A stretch of DNA of 64,000 bases. Source: Agelaius tricolor. Its lineage: Eukaryota; Chordata; Aves; Passeriformes; Icteridae. Each line of letters opens with the position of its first letter. The first letter of the stretch is position 1. The position numbers were made by a program, and so were the translations under genes. The notes below the pieces were generated by a model. It worked only from the letters and a program-made list of their open reading frames with translations, made no database searches and was not told the DNA's origin. The stretch spans positions 6,277,501 through 6,341,500 of the forward strand of contig JALJCS010000024.1 in assembly GCA_023055355.1 (NCBI GenBank), in the 5' to 3' direction. Below are positions 1-11,200 of this stretch, piece after piece.

Positions 1-3000
1 CCGAGTTCGGAGTGAATTCATCCTCGGGCCAGACCAGCACGAAGCTCTCTACCTTCGGGACAAGAAAACCTTTCTTTCCCTGGCTGGTGCCATTGACTGG
101 GTGATTTTGGTATTCTCACAGCAATGCTCCTTTTTTTCCAGGGTCACAGGCTGCTATTTTCTGAAGACAGCTGCTGTCATCCAGCCCCTGCAGCTCCAGC
201 CCTGCACCTCTTGCCTGTATCCATCATTGCTTCCCTGGCCCCCGCTGCATCTATTGCCCTGATTTTGTTTTTAGTCAAGTTCAAATTCATTTGTGAGCTT
301 CAGGATAATGGCATGAGTGTGTGTTTGCACAGTGGTTTCATTCTAGGAAGGTGCTCACCCACTTTCCCAGCTGGACAAACAGACAGGCAGAGCAGCTGTC
401 TGACACAGAGGGAGCAGCTCAGCGCCCACACTGAGGATGCAGGATCACAGGTGACTCAGGGCTGGCTCACTTGGGCTGTGTTTGAGCCCAGTTTTATTCA
501 CCCACAATGGCAGGATGGCATCTTCCCTGCCCTGGCCTCTGCAGGGTGCCAGGCTGTGCTCATGGCTCTGGGCTGTGGTGCCATGGGAAGGCACTGTATT
601 TTTTGAATTTGCCCAGTGCATTCAACATAACAACCTCACCACAATGAAAATGCCACCAGATCTTTCAAACTTCACAAGCTTTTAGGACTTCAGTTTTAAA
701 GGAAATAGAGCACACAAGGATCAAAACATCCCCACTGCAGCAAAATCAGAGCAGAACACACAGAAAACCAAACTGGACTTCTCAGGAGAGCCTAGGCTGA
801 AGCTGCTCTAGCTTCATCTACACAAGGAAAATGGGGACTCCTGGTTCTCTGGGCAGGTCTGCATCTAACATTGGAAACCAGTGTGTGAAACAGATGTATG
901 GCTGTGTCCTCCTCCAGCAGGTCTATTCTCCTGCCCCAACAGTGAATTTGGGGTGGAACCTTCCTTGAGCAGATGTCCAGAATGCCCTTTGCAGGGGCAC
1001 ATGTGATCCCTGCTGCCTGTGGCCAGCTCAGAGTTTGCCCAGGGCTTCCCCAAAACCTCTTTGTGGACCCTAACTGATGATGCCCAACACCTGTCCCCAT
1101 GCTCAAACTGTCCCTGAGGAGGATGCTGGACTCCTGGATCTCTGTAGAGAAGAGCACCAAGCTCCAGGCAGCTGTAGGAAGTGTGGTTTTAAGAACTTGA
1201 GTTCTTCCCCAGACAGAGAAGGGAGGATCAGTCAGATGCCTCTCTCTGTGATAGGTGTTGCTTCTCCAGGTCCCTGTGTCACGTGGGGTGAGTGTCCCCC
1301 TACCCCACGTACAGAGGGAAGGGGATCTGTGGTCCTTGTCTTGCAGCAGTGTGGCTTGGGGGCATCACTGAGCAGGAAAACTGGAAATACCTGAAAATTT
1401 GCCTCAGTTCCTTGCTGAAAGGCATTATGAAAGGAAAGGAAAATGCCAGCCTGGATCAAGTGCTGGAGAAACCAGTGTAAAGTCAGCTCTGACATGAGCC
1501 CAACCCATATAGGGGATGATCTATATTGCCTCCCCTGAGGCTACACACACACTGCTGGGGCATTTGCTGGACCTTGCAAGCAGTTACAGGGCAGCCTTGC
1601 AGGCCAAGCTGAAAATGTGACTTTCCTTTGCTCAGCAGCAGAACTGACTCTCAAATGTTGCCAGAAAAACTTCAAGTAACCTTGCCACATCTTTTCCTGC
1701 CTTATCATTGCAGAGCTCATCTTGAACCAGGGCATTTAGTAGTAGTATTTTGAGGTTTTTCTACCTGTGGTTAGTTTCAAATCTAATTTTCCTGTCCTTG
1801 CTACAGAATATCCTCATGCCTTCTCTGCTCCAATTTTCTTCCTGTTTTCCTTTTAGCCTCCCCTTGGTCCTTTTCAAACTCCTTCCCCCCTGCCTGCTGT
1901 CAGGCTGCTGCAGTGTCTGCCATGTGGAGAGTAAATAGGATGCTCCTCATCCAAGTCCAATCATAAAGCTACAGCTGTGCTTTGGTGATCATTAGTTAAA
2001 ACAATCATTGTTTAAAACACCAGCAAAATAGCTGTTGGTCAAAAGTACAGTCAATAACCTCACGTTCTCCCCTTCTTCCTTAGCAAAGATGGATACACAT
2101 TGACAGAGTAGCTCATGATACAGCAGATTTTGTAATAATGCTACCCTGCTGACCCAAGCAGGTAGCCAAAATTCAGGTGGCTGGAGGTTATTTACAGCAA
2201 AAGAAGGAACTGACTGTGGAGGAAAGGTGATTTTCCAAAGTGGTGCTGCTAATTTACAGAGAAGGTGCAAAGTCCTGCACTGAAAACCCCAAGAAAAGAG
2301 CATTTCCTGGCTCACACCACCTGTGCTGTTCCCACGTGCATAAGGGCTCTCGTGCTCTCAGCTTTTCTCAGGACACACATTGTCCTGTCCCTTCCTTCAG
2401 GGCCTCATGCTCCCAACACAGCCCCTGGACAGCCTCCCCCATTCATCACAGAGCTTGGTCTGCTTGCACAGCTCTGTCTCCTACAGCTAATTGAAGTGAA
2501 AGTTTCTGGTAATGTTTGGGGGAAAACCCAACCTTCATTTTTAAAAAAAAATCTAAGCTTGCAGCAAAATATAATAAGGAAGAAAGATATGTTGTCTCCT
2601 TGGGGCTTCATATCCAGTGTCAGAAAATACTACTCCTTATATTAAAATGCTTAAAATCTCTACAGAATCATGGAATGGTTTGGATTGGAAAGGACTCTAA
2701 AGACCATGCAGTTCCAATCCCCTGCCAGGGGAAAGGACACCTTCCACTAGACCAGGTTGCTCAGAGCCCCATTCTCTCTGAGCTTGAACACTTCTTTGTT
2801 GGAAAGTATTCTTGATGGCTGCACTGAGATGCTTTAGATAAATCTCCAAGTAATTGCTACATGGCTCAGATTTGAATGTTGCTTTGATCTAGAAGGGGTT
2901 TTCTTCACCATAGATGTTATTGTACATTAAATGTACATGCAAGTTCCAAAATCCCCATTCGACAGAGGATAAAGCCAGCCGTGGGCGTGCACACTGTTTG

Positions 3001-6000
3001 GGAAACATTCGTATTTAATTCACAACCCACAAAATTCTTTCAGCCCAAAAAATTTGTAGGAAGAGATTAATCTTCAGAGATCCCCCAGGGAGACTTACAC
3101 AGCTAAGCTAGTCACCCTTAACTCTCTTTTATATATAAACTCAACTGCTTTTAGCACATGATTCATTCGATCTATTTGAGATCCACATTGGGTTGTGGGG
3201 CTCCATGACTCCAAAGGAACCTGTTTTCCTATTTTGCTGTGCCCAAACCAAAAGTCAGCCAGCTCCAACACCAGCAGAGATCTGTGTGTGTCAGCAGATC
3301 CCACCTCTGGCCCTGGTTACCAATTCATGGATTTTTACCAATTGGAAATAATTCAGCATGTCAGGTTTTATAGTGACTTATTCACAGCACCCAGACATGC
3401 AGGGAAGGAGGGAGCCTTCATCACTGCTGTGATGGGTCACAGTGAATGGCAGGACTGGGGAAACCAGGATGTGTGTGTGGTTACTGCCAGACACTCACAG
3501 CAAAGGAGCTGCCGCCAGTGTTGGCTCCTGAGCAGGAGATTTGTGAATCCTCAGCCCTGGGGGTCTGTGCAGCAGGAAAGGGGCCAGCAAAACGCTCTCA
3601 GCAGGAAACCAGCGTCCCTAAGAGAAGGTGCTGCAGAGCTGCTGCAGTCAGAGGGAGTGCAAAGAGAAACCTTGGGATGCTAATTAATCCCCCTTTGGGA
3701 AGATATTTATTAGGCAAATGCCTCACATTCATATGCGCATCTGCAGTCAACAAAGAGGCTTTTACTTTTCCCCCAGCCCAGCAAAGCAGAAGGGTGGGAG
3801 TTTGCTGTGACCAAACAGCCAGAGGTGCTGGGGTGCTCAGCCTGCTCTGGGCATCTTGGGTCAAGCATAGAAAAAACAGCTGAAATTACCAAGGTCCAGG
3901 GTAAAGGAGTACCTGGAGGCAGTTAAGAAGATCTTTAAACCTGAATATCTTCTCCCCTGCTCACTGATAGAGACATTGCAAAGGACAGGGTGGGAGCCAT
4001 CCCTGATAGACAGCCTCATCCTGCTGGGATGAGCTGTTCCAGAATCACTGCATTAATATAACCTGGGGCAGCTTTTGCTGTCAACCAGTTAATTGCTGAG
4101 GTTGATAGATACAGCCCCTAATGAGCAAAGGATTGTGGCTGCTTGCAGCTTTTGCAGAAGAGGCAGCGGGGCCTCTCCTTTTCCAGCAGACACTGAGCAG
4201 TGGGTCACAGAGGTTTGCCTTGGTGTTCCCCACTCCTTAGGTATAGGTGCTTTGGGAGAGCAAAAATTCTTCCTGAATTGTTTCCCTGATCTGCAATCAC
4301 ACTGATCTCACTGCTTCAGGAGTTACAGTAAAATCTGGCTGGAAGATGTTTCAAGTCATGCAAAGACCAGGGTTGCACAGAAAACACAAAATTTCAGACA
4401 AAGAGCAGGGCATGATCTTGTCAGCAGGGGAATTGGTAATTCTGTTCTACATTTGCTGGGTGTTTCCTAGGGCTCATGGGAGGGAGTGACTCCCCTTGAC
4501 CCAAGATGAGAGATGCTGATTTGGGAAGGATAAATAATGGCATTTCCAAGGCTTACTGGTTTGATGTGCTAATCCAAAGCAAAGTAAGCCTAAAGCAGAC
4601 CTGCTGAAGGCAAAGCATGTTTCTTACTGAAATACTCAAACCTCCTCAGCCCCCAGAGTCACACAGCCTGCCCTCATTATCCCAGGTTTTTTCCCCAATG
4701 TACCAATGGATCAAACATCTGTACAATCTCCTGTTTTACACTGAGCAGTGAGAGCTGCTGAGAGCACTGGCACGACACTCAAACTTTAAACTGTCCATCT
4801 TAATTAAATTAGTTCTATCCGTGAGGTTCAGCAGTCGGTCATGGCATGTGGGAGATTTACCCTCAGGTCCTGAAGGAGCAGAAGTAAACTCAAGAGTAAA
4901 ATCCTCAGTGACTTGGGATGACAACTGTGTTCTTAAAGACTAAAAGCTCCTGGCAGAGCAATTGCCTTGCCAGCAAGCTGCTGTTAACAATATCCTTTTC
5001 ATTCCAGGGACCCAAATCTGCCGTCTGTGAACCTGACTGGCTTTTGCAATGGATTTCAGAGAGGCCCTTAATTTTCACTGACATTTGCTTCAGTCAGTCA
5101 CAGCTTTCAGCTCCTCCTTCCCTCCTCCCCATTGTGCAGCACCCCCAGAACCTCCCCTTCACCCCTATTTACAGAGAAAGCTGAATCCTGGCTTTGCAAT
5201 AATAAAGGCGAAGTTTGGCATTCATACAGTGAGGAAAGGCTCAGGAAATTTGGTCCAGTGCTTTGTGCCTTCTTTGAGTCACTGCATGATGGTGCACAAA
5301 TCACTGCATCCCTCTGTGCCTCAGTTCCCTTGCTGTGGCCAAGGATGAAACCCCCTTATCTCAGGGGGAACACGAGATATTCATTACTGCTCATAAGATG
5401 CTCAAATGTGGCAGCATAAATAGTAAACAAGTATTTAGTACTTTTCTTAAGATTACTCATCTGCAAACACTCAGGTCCACAGCCCAGAACTGGGAGCTCC
5501 TTTGACTGTTACATAACTGCAGTAGGTTGTTTTTATTTTTTTTTTTTAAGGAATGAGTTGTTATTATTACTGTAGTAATTTCATAAATAAAGAATACATC
5601 TGACTAGAAAGGATGAAACAAAAATAAATGCCTGCTTAACCCAGGCATATGGGAACTAAACATTATCTTAATTATATTTCTGAAACAGCAACCTCCTATC
5701 TTTGGCCCAAAGCTTTCAGAATTCAAAGGCAAACACTGCCCTAATTTTTCAGCTTTTTTCCCCCATCCACGGACTCTTTGTGTTGGTGAGTTTGGGGCTG
5801 CCAGGTATCTCCCAAGTGCAGGAGTCCAACTGCTCCTTCCTTGCTGAGAGGAGATGTGAGGGGGGATGCAGGGGTGCCATGTGCCTTGTCTCTCCTCATT
5901 GGGGTGATCTCCCTCCCAGGGGAGGCTCCACTTTAGAGCAGGAGATGCTCTTTTGGCCAACTCATCCACTATTGTACCTGTACCACGATGTCTTTTATAA

Positions 6001-6469
6001 CCTTGTGTTTTGATCTCCAGTGCAGAGGCTTTGGGAGCTGGGGGTCTCTCTGGCTGCAGTTGCAGGTGATGCTGGTTAGAAAGGGGAGCTCTGCAGGTGC
6101 CCAAGCAGCCTGGCAGCTCTGCTGTGCCTGGCCACGAGCAGGTCCCACAGCCACCCGAGGAGCAGCTTCTCACCAGGGATGCCCAGTGCAGTGCAAGCCT
6201 GTGGGGTGCTGGCACCACTCCTCGGGGTGGGAAGGCTTCCAAGTCCTTATCTAAACCTTCCTCCCTCCCTCCCTCCTCTCATACTCCTGAACTATTTTTA
6301 ATAGAAAAGTGAAGCAGTGAAACCACTATGAAATCATCACAGTGAAATAAATCTTTAGCTTGAAGCCAAGATCCAGTCACCGCATCTTCCTGAGGACCAA
6401 AGCCTGTGAGCTCCAGGAAGGCAAATCCCGCAGAGTTCCAGTGACACAGCCGCACTCCCTGACGGCAGA
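1..6469. other. upstream non-coding DNA (5' of NAT8L)
   Basis: I see no supportable gene here. Open frames on both strands are short, lack splice-consistent continuation and resemble no protein I know. One CR1 fragment (2662-2800) is the only dispersed repeat I recognise. The first ~65 bases are unusually CpG-dense compared with the rest and could be the edge of something beginning outside the window. In mammals NICOL1 (C4orf48) lies upstream of NAT8L; I looked for its conserved CVDCHAFEFMQ segment and did not see it, so it is either farther away or absent from this stretch. Confidence 0.6.
2662..2800 (-). mobile_element. CR1 LINE fragment (3' end)
   Basis: Read on the + strand it begins ACAGAATCATGGAATGG, then TTGGATTGGAAAGGAC, then AGACCAGGTTGCTCAGAGCC. 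This is the reverse complement of the avian CR1 3' end, so the element is on the minus strand. It is about 140 bp long, 5'-truncated and diverged. Such 3'-anchored fragments are the normal form of CR1 in bird genomes. Confidence 0.9.
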
Positions 6470-6810
6470 GTGCATCTCCCAGGACATGCAGGGACAAAAC
6501 TTGCAGGGAGGGTGCACGGGTGCATCTCACAGGGACATGTGCACCTGGCAAGGGGACACAGGGATGTTAACTGCACGGGGGGTGCACAGGAGCACCTTAC
6601 CGGAGCAAGAGGCACAGATGAAACTTTGGTGGGGTGTACGGGTGCACCCTGAAGGTGAAGGCATGGCTGAGGCTCGCAGGAGTTGCAAGTCCCAGGGGGA
6701 TGCACAGGTGAAGTTTGAGGAGAGGCACAGCTGCTACGGCTGGGGGCTGTCACCGGGCAGGGGGAGGCGCAGACGGAGCTCTCGGGGGATGCACCTCACG
6801 GGACCGGGGG
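6470..6810. repeat. degenerate GC-rich minisatellite upstream of NAT8L
   Basis: A core resembling GGTGCACGGGTGCAYCT recurs near 6511, 6581, 6633, 6699 and 6788, with intervals of roughly 50-90 bp. The intervening sequence is similar in composition (CAGGGACA, GGCACAG, CTTGCAGG). This looks like an old, degenerate tandem array at the 5' edge of the CpG island. It keeps several frames open and produces spurious long ORFs on both strands. The unit boundaries are my own reading and no alignment was run. Confidence 0.55.
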
Positions 6811-7521
6811 GGTCCGGGGCCTCCCGCCTCCCCGCCCAGCATCCCCCGCCCACCCCGTCCCTGCACCGGCCGCGCACGGCGCATGCCTCGGGCAGATGCC
6901 GGCCGGTTCCAACCGGGAGAGGCCGAAGCTTTTCGGGTCCTGCGAAGAGGAGGAGCCCGTCCTCCTCCCTGCGCATCCCCCTCCCCCTCCATCTCTTCTC
7001 ACCGCCCCGCGGAGGGGCGCGGAGGCGGCTGGGCCGGCAGCGCTCTCCGCACCGCGTAGTGGCGTGGGCACGGCAGGAAAAGTTACTGACCGGGGGGCGC
7101 TGAGGGATGGAGAGGGGGATTTACTTGGCTGCACCCCCCGGGCCGTTCCGCCCCCGCAGAGCGTTCCGGGCGGGATGGCGGAGCGGGGGCGCGCTCCGCG
7201 CCGGGGCCGCGCACAGACGCGCCGCCGCGGGGAAGGGCTCACGGCGGAGCAGCCGCGCCGCAGCCCGCGGGGACGCGGTGCGGAGCCCTGCCGGCCGACC
7301 CTCCCTCCCCGCGGCTCCGCGCTCCTCCCGCAGCGCCTTGCGTAGCTCCGCGCACCCGCAGGGACTACTCCAGAAATCTGCTGAGTGCACAGTGCGTTCG
7401 CAGCAGACAAACAGACACATAAAAAATAAATTAATAACCCTCTTCTCGTGCACCGATGCATGCGGGCAGGGATGCGCGGCCCCCGTCTCTCCGCGCAACC
7501 CCGCGCCGTAGTAATTTGCAA

Positions 7522-7558
7522 GGGGCGGTGCAGGGATGGGGGGGGGGCAAGGGGGAGG
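7522..7558 (+). promoter_or_regulatory. G-quadruplex candidate in NAT8L promoter
   Basis: G-runs occur at 7522-7525, 7533-7535, 7538-7547 (ten G) and 7551-7555, with short spacers, so four or more runs of at least three G fit the general quadruplex pattern. The matching C-rich strand is followed by another C-run at 7564-7572. It lies roughly 120-150 bp upstream of the inferred transcription start. Folding in cells is not shown. Confidence 0.5.
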
Positions 7559-7574
7559 TGTCCCGCCCCCCCGA

Positions 7575-7675
7575 TCACATGGCGACCCCGCGCAGCCAAT
7601 GCGGGGGGCTCTAGGACCCCGGGGACCCGCGGCCCCCCCGCCCTATAAATGCCTCTCCAAAATGCAGCGGGGCTC
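7575..7675 (+). promoter_or_regulatory. NAT8L core promoter: E-box, CCAAT box, TATA box
   Basis: In order: TCACATG E-box/M-box-type site at 7575-7581; CCAAT at 7596-7600; TATAAAT at 7644-7650. CCAAT lies about 45 bp upstream of TATA, and transcription would be expected about 25-30 bp downstream of TATA, near 7675 in the pyrimidine-rich CTCCTTCCTCTCG. No ATG lies between 7675 and the coding start at 7867, which agrees with this start. A TATA box inside a CpG island is a minority architecture. The exact transcription start is inferred. Confidence 0.7.
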
Positions 7676-7866
7676 CTTCCTCTCGTCCCGCCCGGCCGCG
7701 CTGCTCTGCGCCCCGCTGCCCGCGGGTCTCCGTGCCGGCTCCGCGCCCCGCTCCTTCCCCCTCCCCTTTTTCCTTTTTTTTTTTTTTTTTAATCTTATTT
7801 TTTTGTTAATTTTCTGACACCTCCCCTCCCGTTTTTCTCCTTGCCCCCTCCCCGCGGCCGGTTTGC
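7675..7866 (+). other. NAT8L: inferred NAT8L 5' UTR
   Basis: About 190 nt from the inferred start to the first ATG. It is strongly pyrimidine-rich, with a run of T at about 7772-7790 and a second T-rich stretch to about 7815, then CCCCTCCCCGCGGCC just before the ATG. It contains no upstream ATG. The boundary depends on the inferred TATA-directed start. Confidence 0.5.
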
Positions 7867-8200
7867 ATGCATTGTCTGTCTCCCAAGATGGTTTGTGAGA
7901 CCAAGATTGTGGCGGAAGATCATGAATCAATCCCGGGATCCAAAAAAGACACGATCATTGTTTCCTCCTCCCAGATGTGGCCCTCTTTGGCGGGCTCCCC
8001 TCCCTCACCCCCACCTCCCCTCACCCCACCAAAAGAAGACCCCAGGCGCGACAATGTCTATATCCGCGAATTCCACCCCTCTGAACAGGAGGTGGTGCGC
8101 CGCATCTTTTACGAGGGGATCATGGAGCGAATCCCCAACACGGCGTTCAGGGGGCTGAAGCAGCAGCCCCTCACTCAGCTGCTCTACGGGCTGCTGGCGG
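7867..8200 (+). CDS. NAT8L: NAT8L coding exon 1
   Basis: 334 coding nt, encoding residues 1-111 plus the first base of codon 112. The donor is GGCGG|GTGAGT, with the intron beginning at 8201. It encodes the cytosolic N-terminal region, including the proline-rich linker and the conserved [10 protein letters not shown] segment, and ends in LLYGLLA at the start of the membrane hairpin. The first ATG (7867) has T at -3, a weak context; Met8 (7888) has A at -3 and G at +4, a strong context. Confidence 0.97.
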
Positions 8201-11200
8201 GTGAGTATCCGCTCCCTTTTGGGGAGGGGGGGCGCCGGGTTTATTCGCCGCTGTGGGTCTTCACAAAATGGTCGGAGAGGCGGGAGGCGGCGGGACCCGC
8301 GGGCGCGGTGCGGCCGGGGAGCGCCGCAGCATCGTGCGGGGCGGCCGCGGAGCCGCAGCGCTGCGGCGGGGCCAGGCGGGCTGGGAGGGGAAGCCTGGCG
8401 CCGCCGGGGATGCGCGACCCTCGCCGGTGGAAGGGCGGGCAGCCGTGAAGGGGAGGTCGCGGCGGGGGTGAGGGCAGATCAGTCATTGTGGTTATTGCAG
8501 GGCTCGGGGGTGCGCGGAGGGGAGCGGAGCGCACCGCGCACCGGCCGCCCCCGCGCAGCCCGGCGAGGGGGGGCACGGCGTGCCGGCGTTGCCTGGAGAC
8601 AGCCGGGCCCGCCGGTGAGAGGCCCCCATTCCCCCCCGGCGTGGGGAGGGGGTCCCCCTGCAGCCGCTCCGAGCCGCGGGGTCACCTCACCTCCCTGAGT
8701 TAAAAATAGCGCTTGCAAGGTGTCCCCTAGCCGTGCCAATAATTAATAACGCGCGCCCCCCGCCCCGAGAGGGCTTTGGGGTGGTCTCCTGCCCCCGGCG
8801 GCTGCAGGCTGGTCGCACCCCGTGTCCCAGACACCGGGGCGGACGGGATCCCACGCTGAGAGGGACCCCCGGCAGGCGTCGGGGAGCTGGGGGACGCAGC
8901 CGGTGGCTCTGGGCCGTGCCGAGAGAGCCGCCGGCTCAGAGGCACCCGCAGAAGCCCCCCAGGATGGGAAGGGGCAGGGTGGCTGCCCGGGGAGTCGGTG
9001 CTGATGGAAATAGCACTGCCGCAGTGGCGAACACATGGCTGCGGAGCGGTGCCCGCAGCGCGGCTCCTCCACCCGGCCGCGTTCCGGCCTCGCCGGGGAC
9101 AGCAAAGGGGGCCGGGGGCGTGCGGGGCTCTCGGGGTCCGCACGGCCCCGCTCCGGAGGGGCTCGGTGGGCCCTGGCGCGGCGGCATCCTCCCCACCGGC
9201 TCCTTCAGGACCTCATAAACTTCTCCGGGTTGTCTCGTCGCGATACGCCGTCCCTTAACACGATAATCTCGAGAGCGTGAACTGTGTGTGTACTGCAAAT
9301 GTAAATTTTGACTGTGCTTGTTTTATTGATTTATTTTTATAATGAGTTTGTATTCCGAAATCAACACTAAATTCTCTTTTCTGACAGGTGTCGTTTATTT
9401 CTCTTCCTTATCTCCATAGTAATGTGCTTTGTTGTGACCAAGTCCTTCCTGCTGACCTGCTGTTTGCCCATCTTTCTGATGGGCATGAGGTACTACTTCA
9501 GTAGAAAAGTTATCCTGCACTATCTCGATTGTGCGCTGCACACGGACATGTCCGATATTGAGCAATATTACATGAAACCGCCAGGTGAGTACGAATTCCC
9601 CGAGGGAGCCTTCCTCCCCCAGCCTGCTGGGGAACATGGCTGCTCCCTGCTGCTGGCGCCTTTTCCTCCTGTCAGCAGCACTGAGCAAGCTCAAAAGTCG
9701 CCAGAATGCAGCTCTTTAGCCACACCAGGCACAAAGCCATCTCTGGCTTTGGTTTGGTTTGGGTTTTTTTTTTGCTGATTTTGGTTTCTTTAATTTTTTT
9801 TTTTCATTACTCCCCCTCCCCCAAGTGCCTAGTCATCCCAGGCAGGCTCTGTCCACCTCTGGAGCACTGTGCAGCATGCTGGGTCCCACGGCCACCCCCA
9901 GGGCTGGGCTGAGGTGCCTGGGGACACTGAGGCTGGAGGATGTTATTCTGGAGGATGCAGGTTATTCCCTGCAGCCTGGGCCCACCCCAGCCCTTACATC
10001 CTCAGCTCGGTGGTTTTTTTGCTCCATGCATTTGGTATTAGCTCTGACTGTAGGAGGAGAGGGAGATGAAAGGCCTTTTAGCCCAAATGCTCAGAGGAGC
10101 CCATTTTAGCTATTGAGCCCATTTTCCCATGTCATTCAAGAACATTCCTTAATGCAGGTGTTTTGGAAGAGGCTTGGATCAGGTATGTAAAGGGCTGCTG
10201 CCACATAAGCTTGCCCTGATCTGGGTTCATCCCTTTGTTCCATATATGCATATAATTAAAAATACAGTATCTAATGATAATATTACCTTGTTAAGCTGTA
10301 AAAGATAACTTAGGTCATTAAAAAAAAAAAAGGGTCTTTAGAACCTCTCAGGTGCTTTTTCCCTTTTTGTAGGCACAAATCCATATTTAGGACAAGAGCC
10401 TGGGCAGTCAGTTGGGGTTTGAGGTTTGCTCTTGGTGGTCACAGAGTGCTAGTGGTGAGCTGGAAAAGCAAGGCAAGGATGGTATCCCACCTGAGCTCCA
10501 TCTTCTTGGGGTTCCTGCTCTCTTCTTGGGTACCTGCTGTGTTGTTTTTCCACATGACCATATTTTTGCTGTATCATTTGCTGTATCATTCCTGTTCCCC
10601 AGGTGTGACAAACTTCTCCCTGGGCACTTCTAGAGAACTGCTAGGAAGTGTAATAGCCACAAGCCTTCCCTCACTTCTAATATGCAATGTTACATTTTGC
10701 TAAAATGTTGCTCCTCTTATGAAAATCGTTAACTAGCTTAATTTAGCTGTCTCCTCCCATCATAGTGCTTATCTTATACAGATATATCTATACATAGTGC
10801 ATATCTTATGTGCCATCTTACACACAGAGTGTGTTTCATTTACAGAGCTTGTTTTTGTAAAAATTAAGTGATGTGTATTTAAAAACTCAATCTTCATTAA
10901 AGGTGGTGTCACAGAAATAAAAGGGTTCATAGCAAAACGTTTCTGCACCTCTGTAATGAGGCCCAGCAAAGTATTATGCTGGAGAAAAGAGCAGAAGATT
11001 CCAGTAGAATAAGAATGTGTGATATGGAGTTAATAGGTGAGCTGCTTAGCTTGTTAATGCTCAGGGCTCGTGTGGTCACAACTGAGAGGGATTACAGTGC
11101 CTGTGTTTATAACACTTGCAGACACAGAAAATAAAGGAAAGAGACTCAAAGTAATGCCCTCAATTTGTTTAGGGTCAGTAATGTAATTTAGTTCAGCTGT

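Larger units (their letters stand above)
6730..9290. promoter_or_regulatory. CpG island over NAT8L promoter, exons 1-2 and intron 1
   Basis: CpG dinucleotides and G+C rise sharply at about 6.73 kb and fall back at about 9.29 kb, within intron 1 just before exon 2. The flanks are CpG-poor. The island covers the inferred promoter, the 5' UTR, coding exon 1 and most of intron 1. Overlapping long ORFs on both strands inside it are a composition effect. Islands of this kind usually mark unmethylated vertebrate promoters; the methylation state here is unknown. Confidence 0.85.

Noticed and set aside
5604..6242. 212-codon minus-strand open frame
   Set aside because: No recognisable domain, low-complexity composition, overlapping frames open on the other strand, no splice or promoter context; likely chance in GC-richer DNA near the CpG island.
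6360..7103. 247-codon plus-strand open frame upstream of NAT8L
   Set aside because: It runs through the degenerate minisatellite and into the CpG island; the peptide is repeat- and Arg/Pro/Gly-driven, with no family resemblance.
6796..7599. 267-codon minus-strand open frame across the NAT8L promoter
   Set aside because: CpG-island sequence rarely contains stop codons; other frames here are also open and the peptide is Arg/Ala/Pro-rich without a domain.
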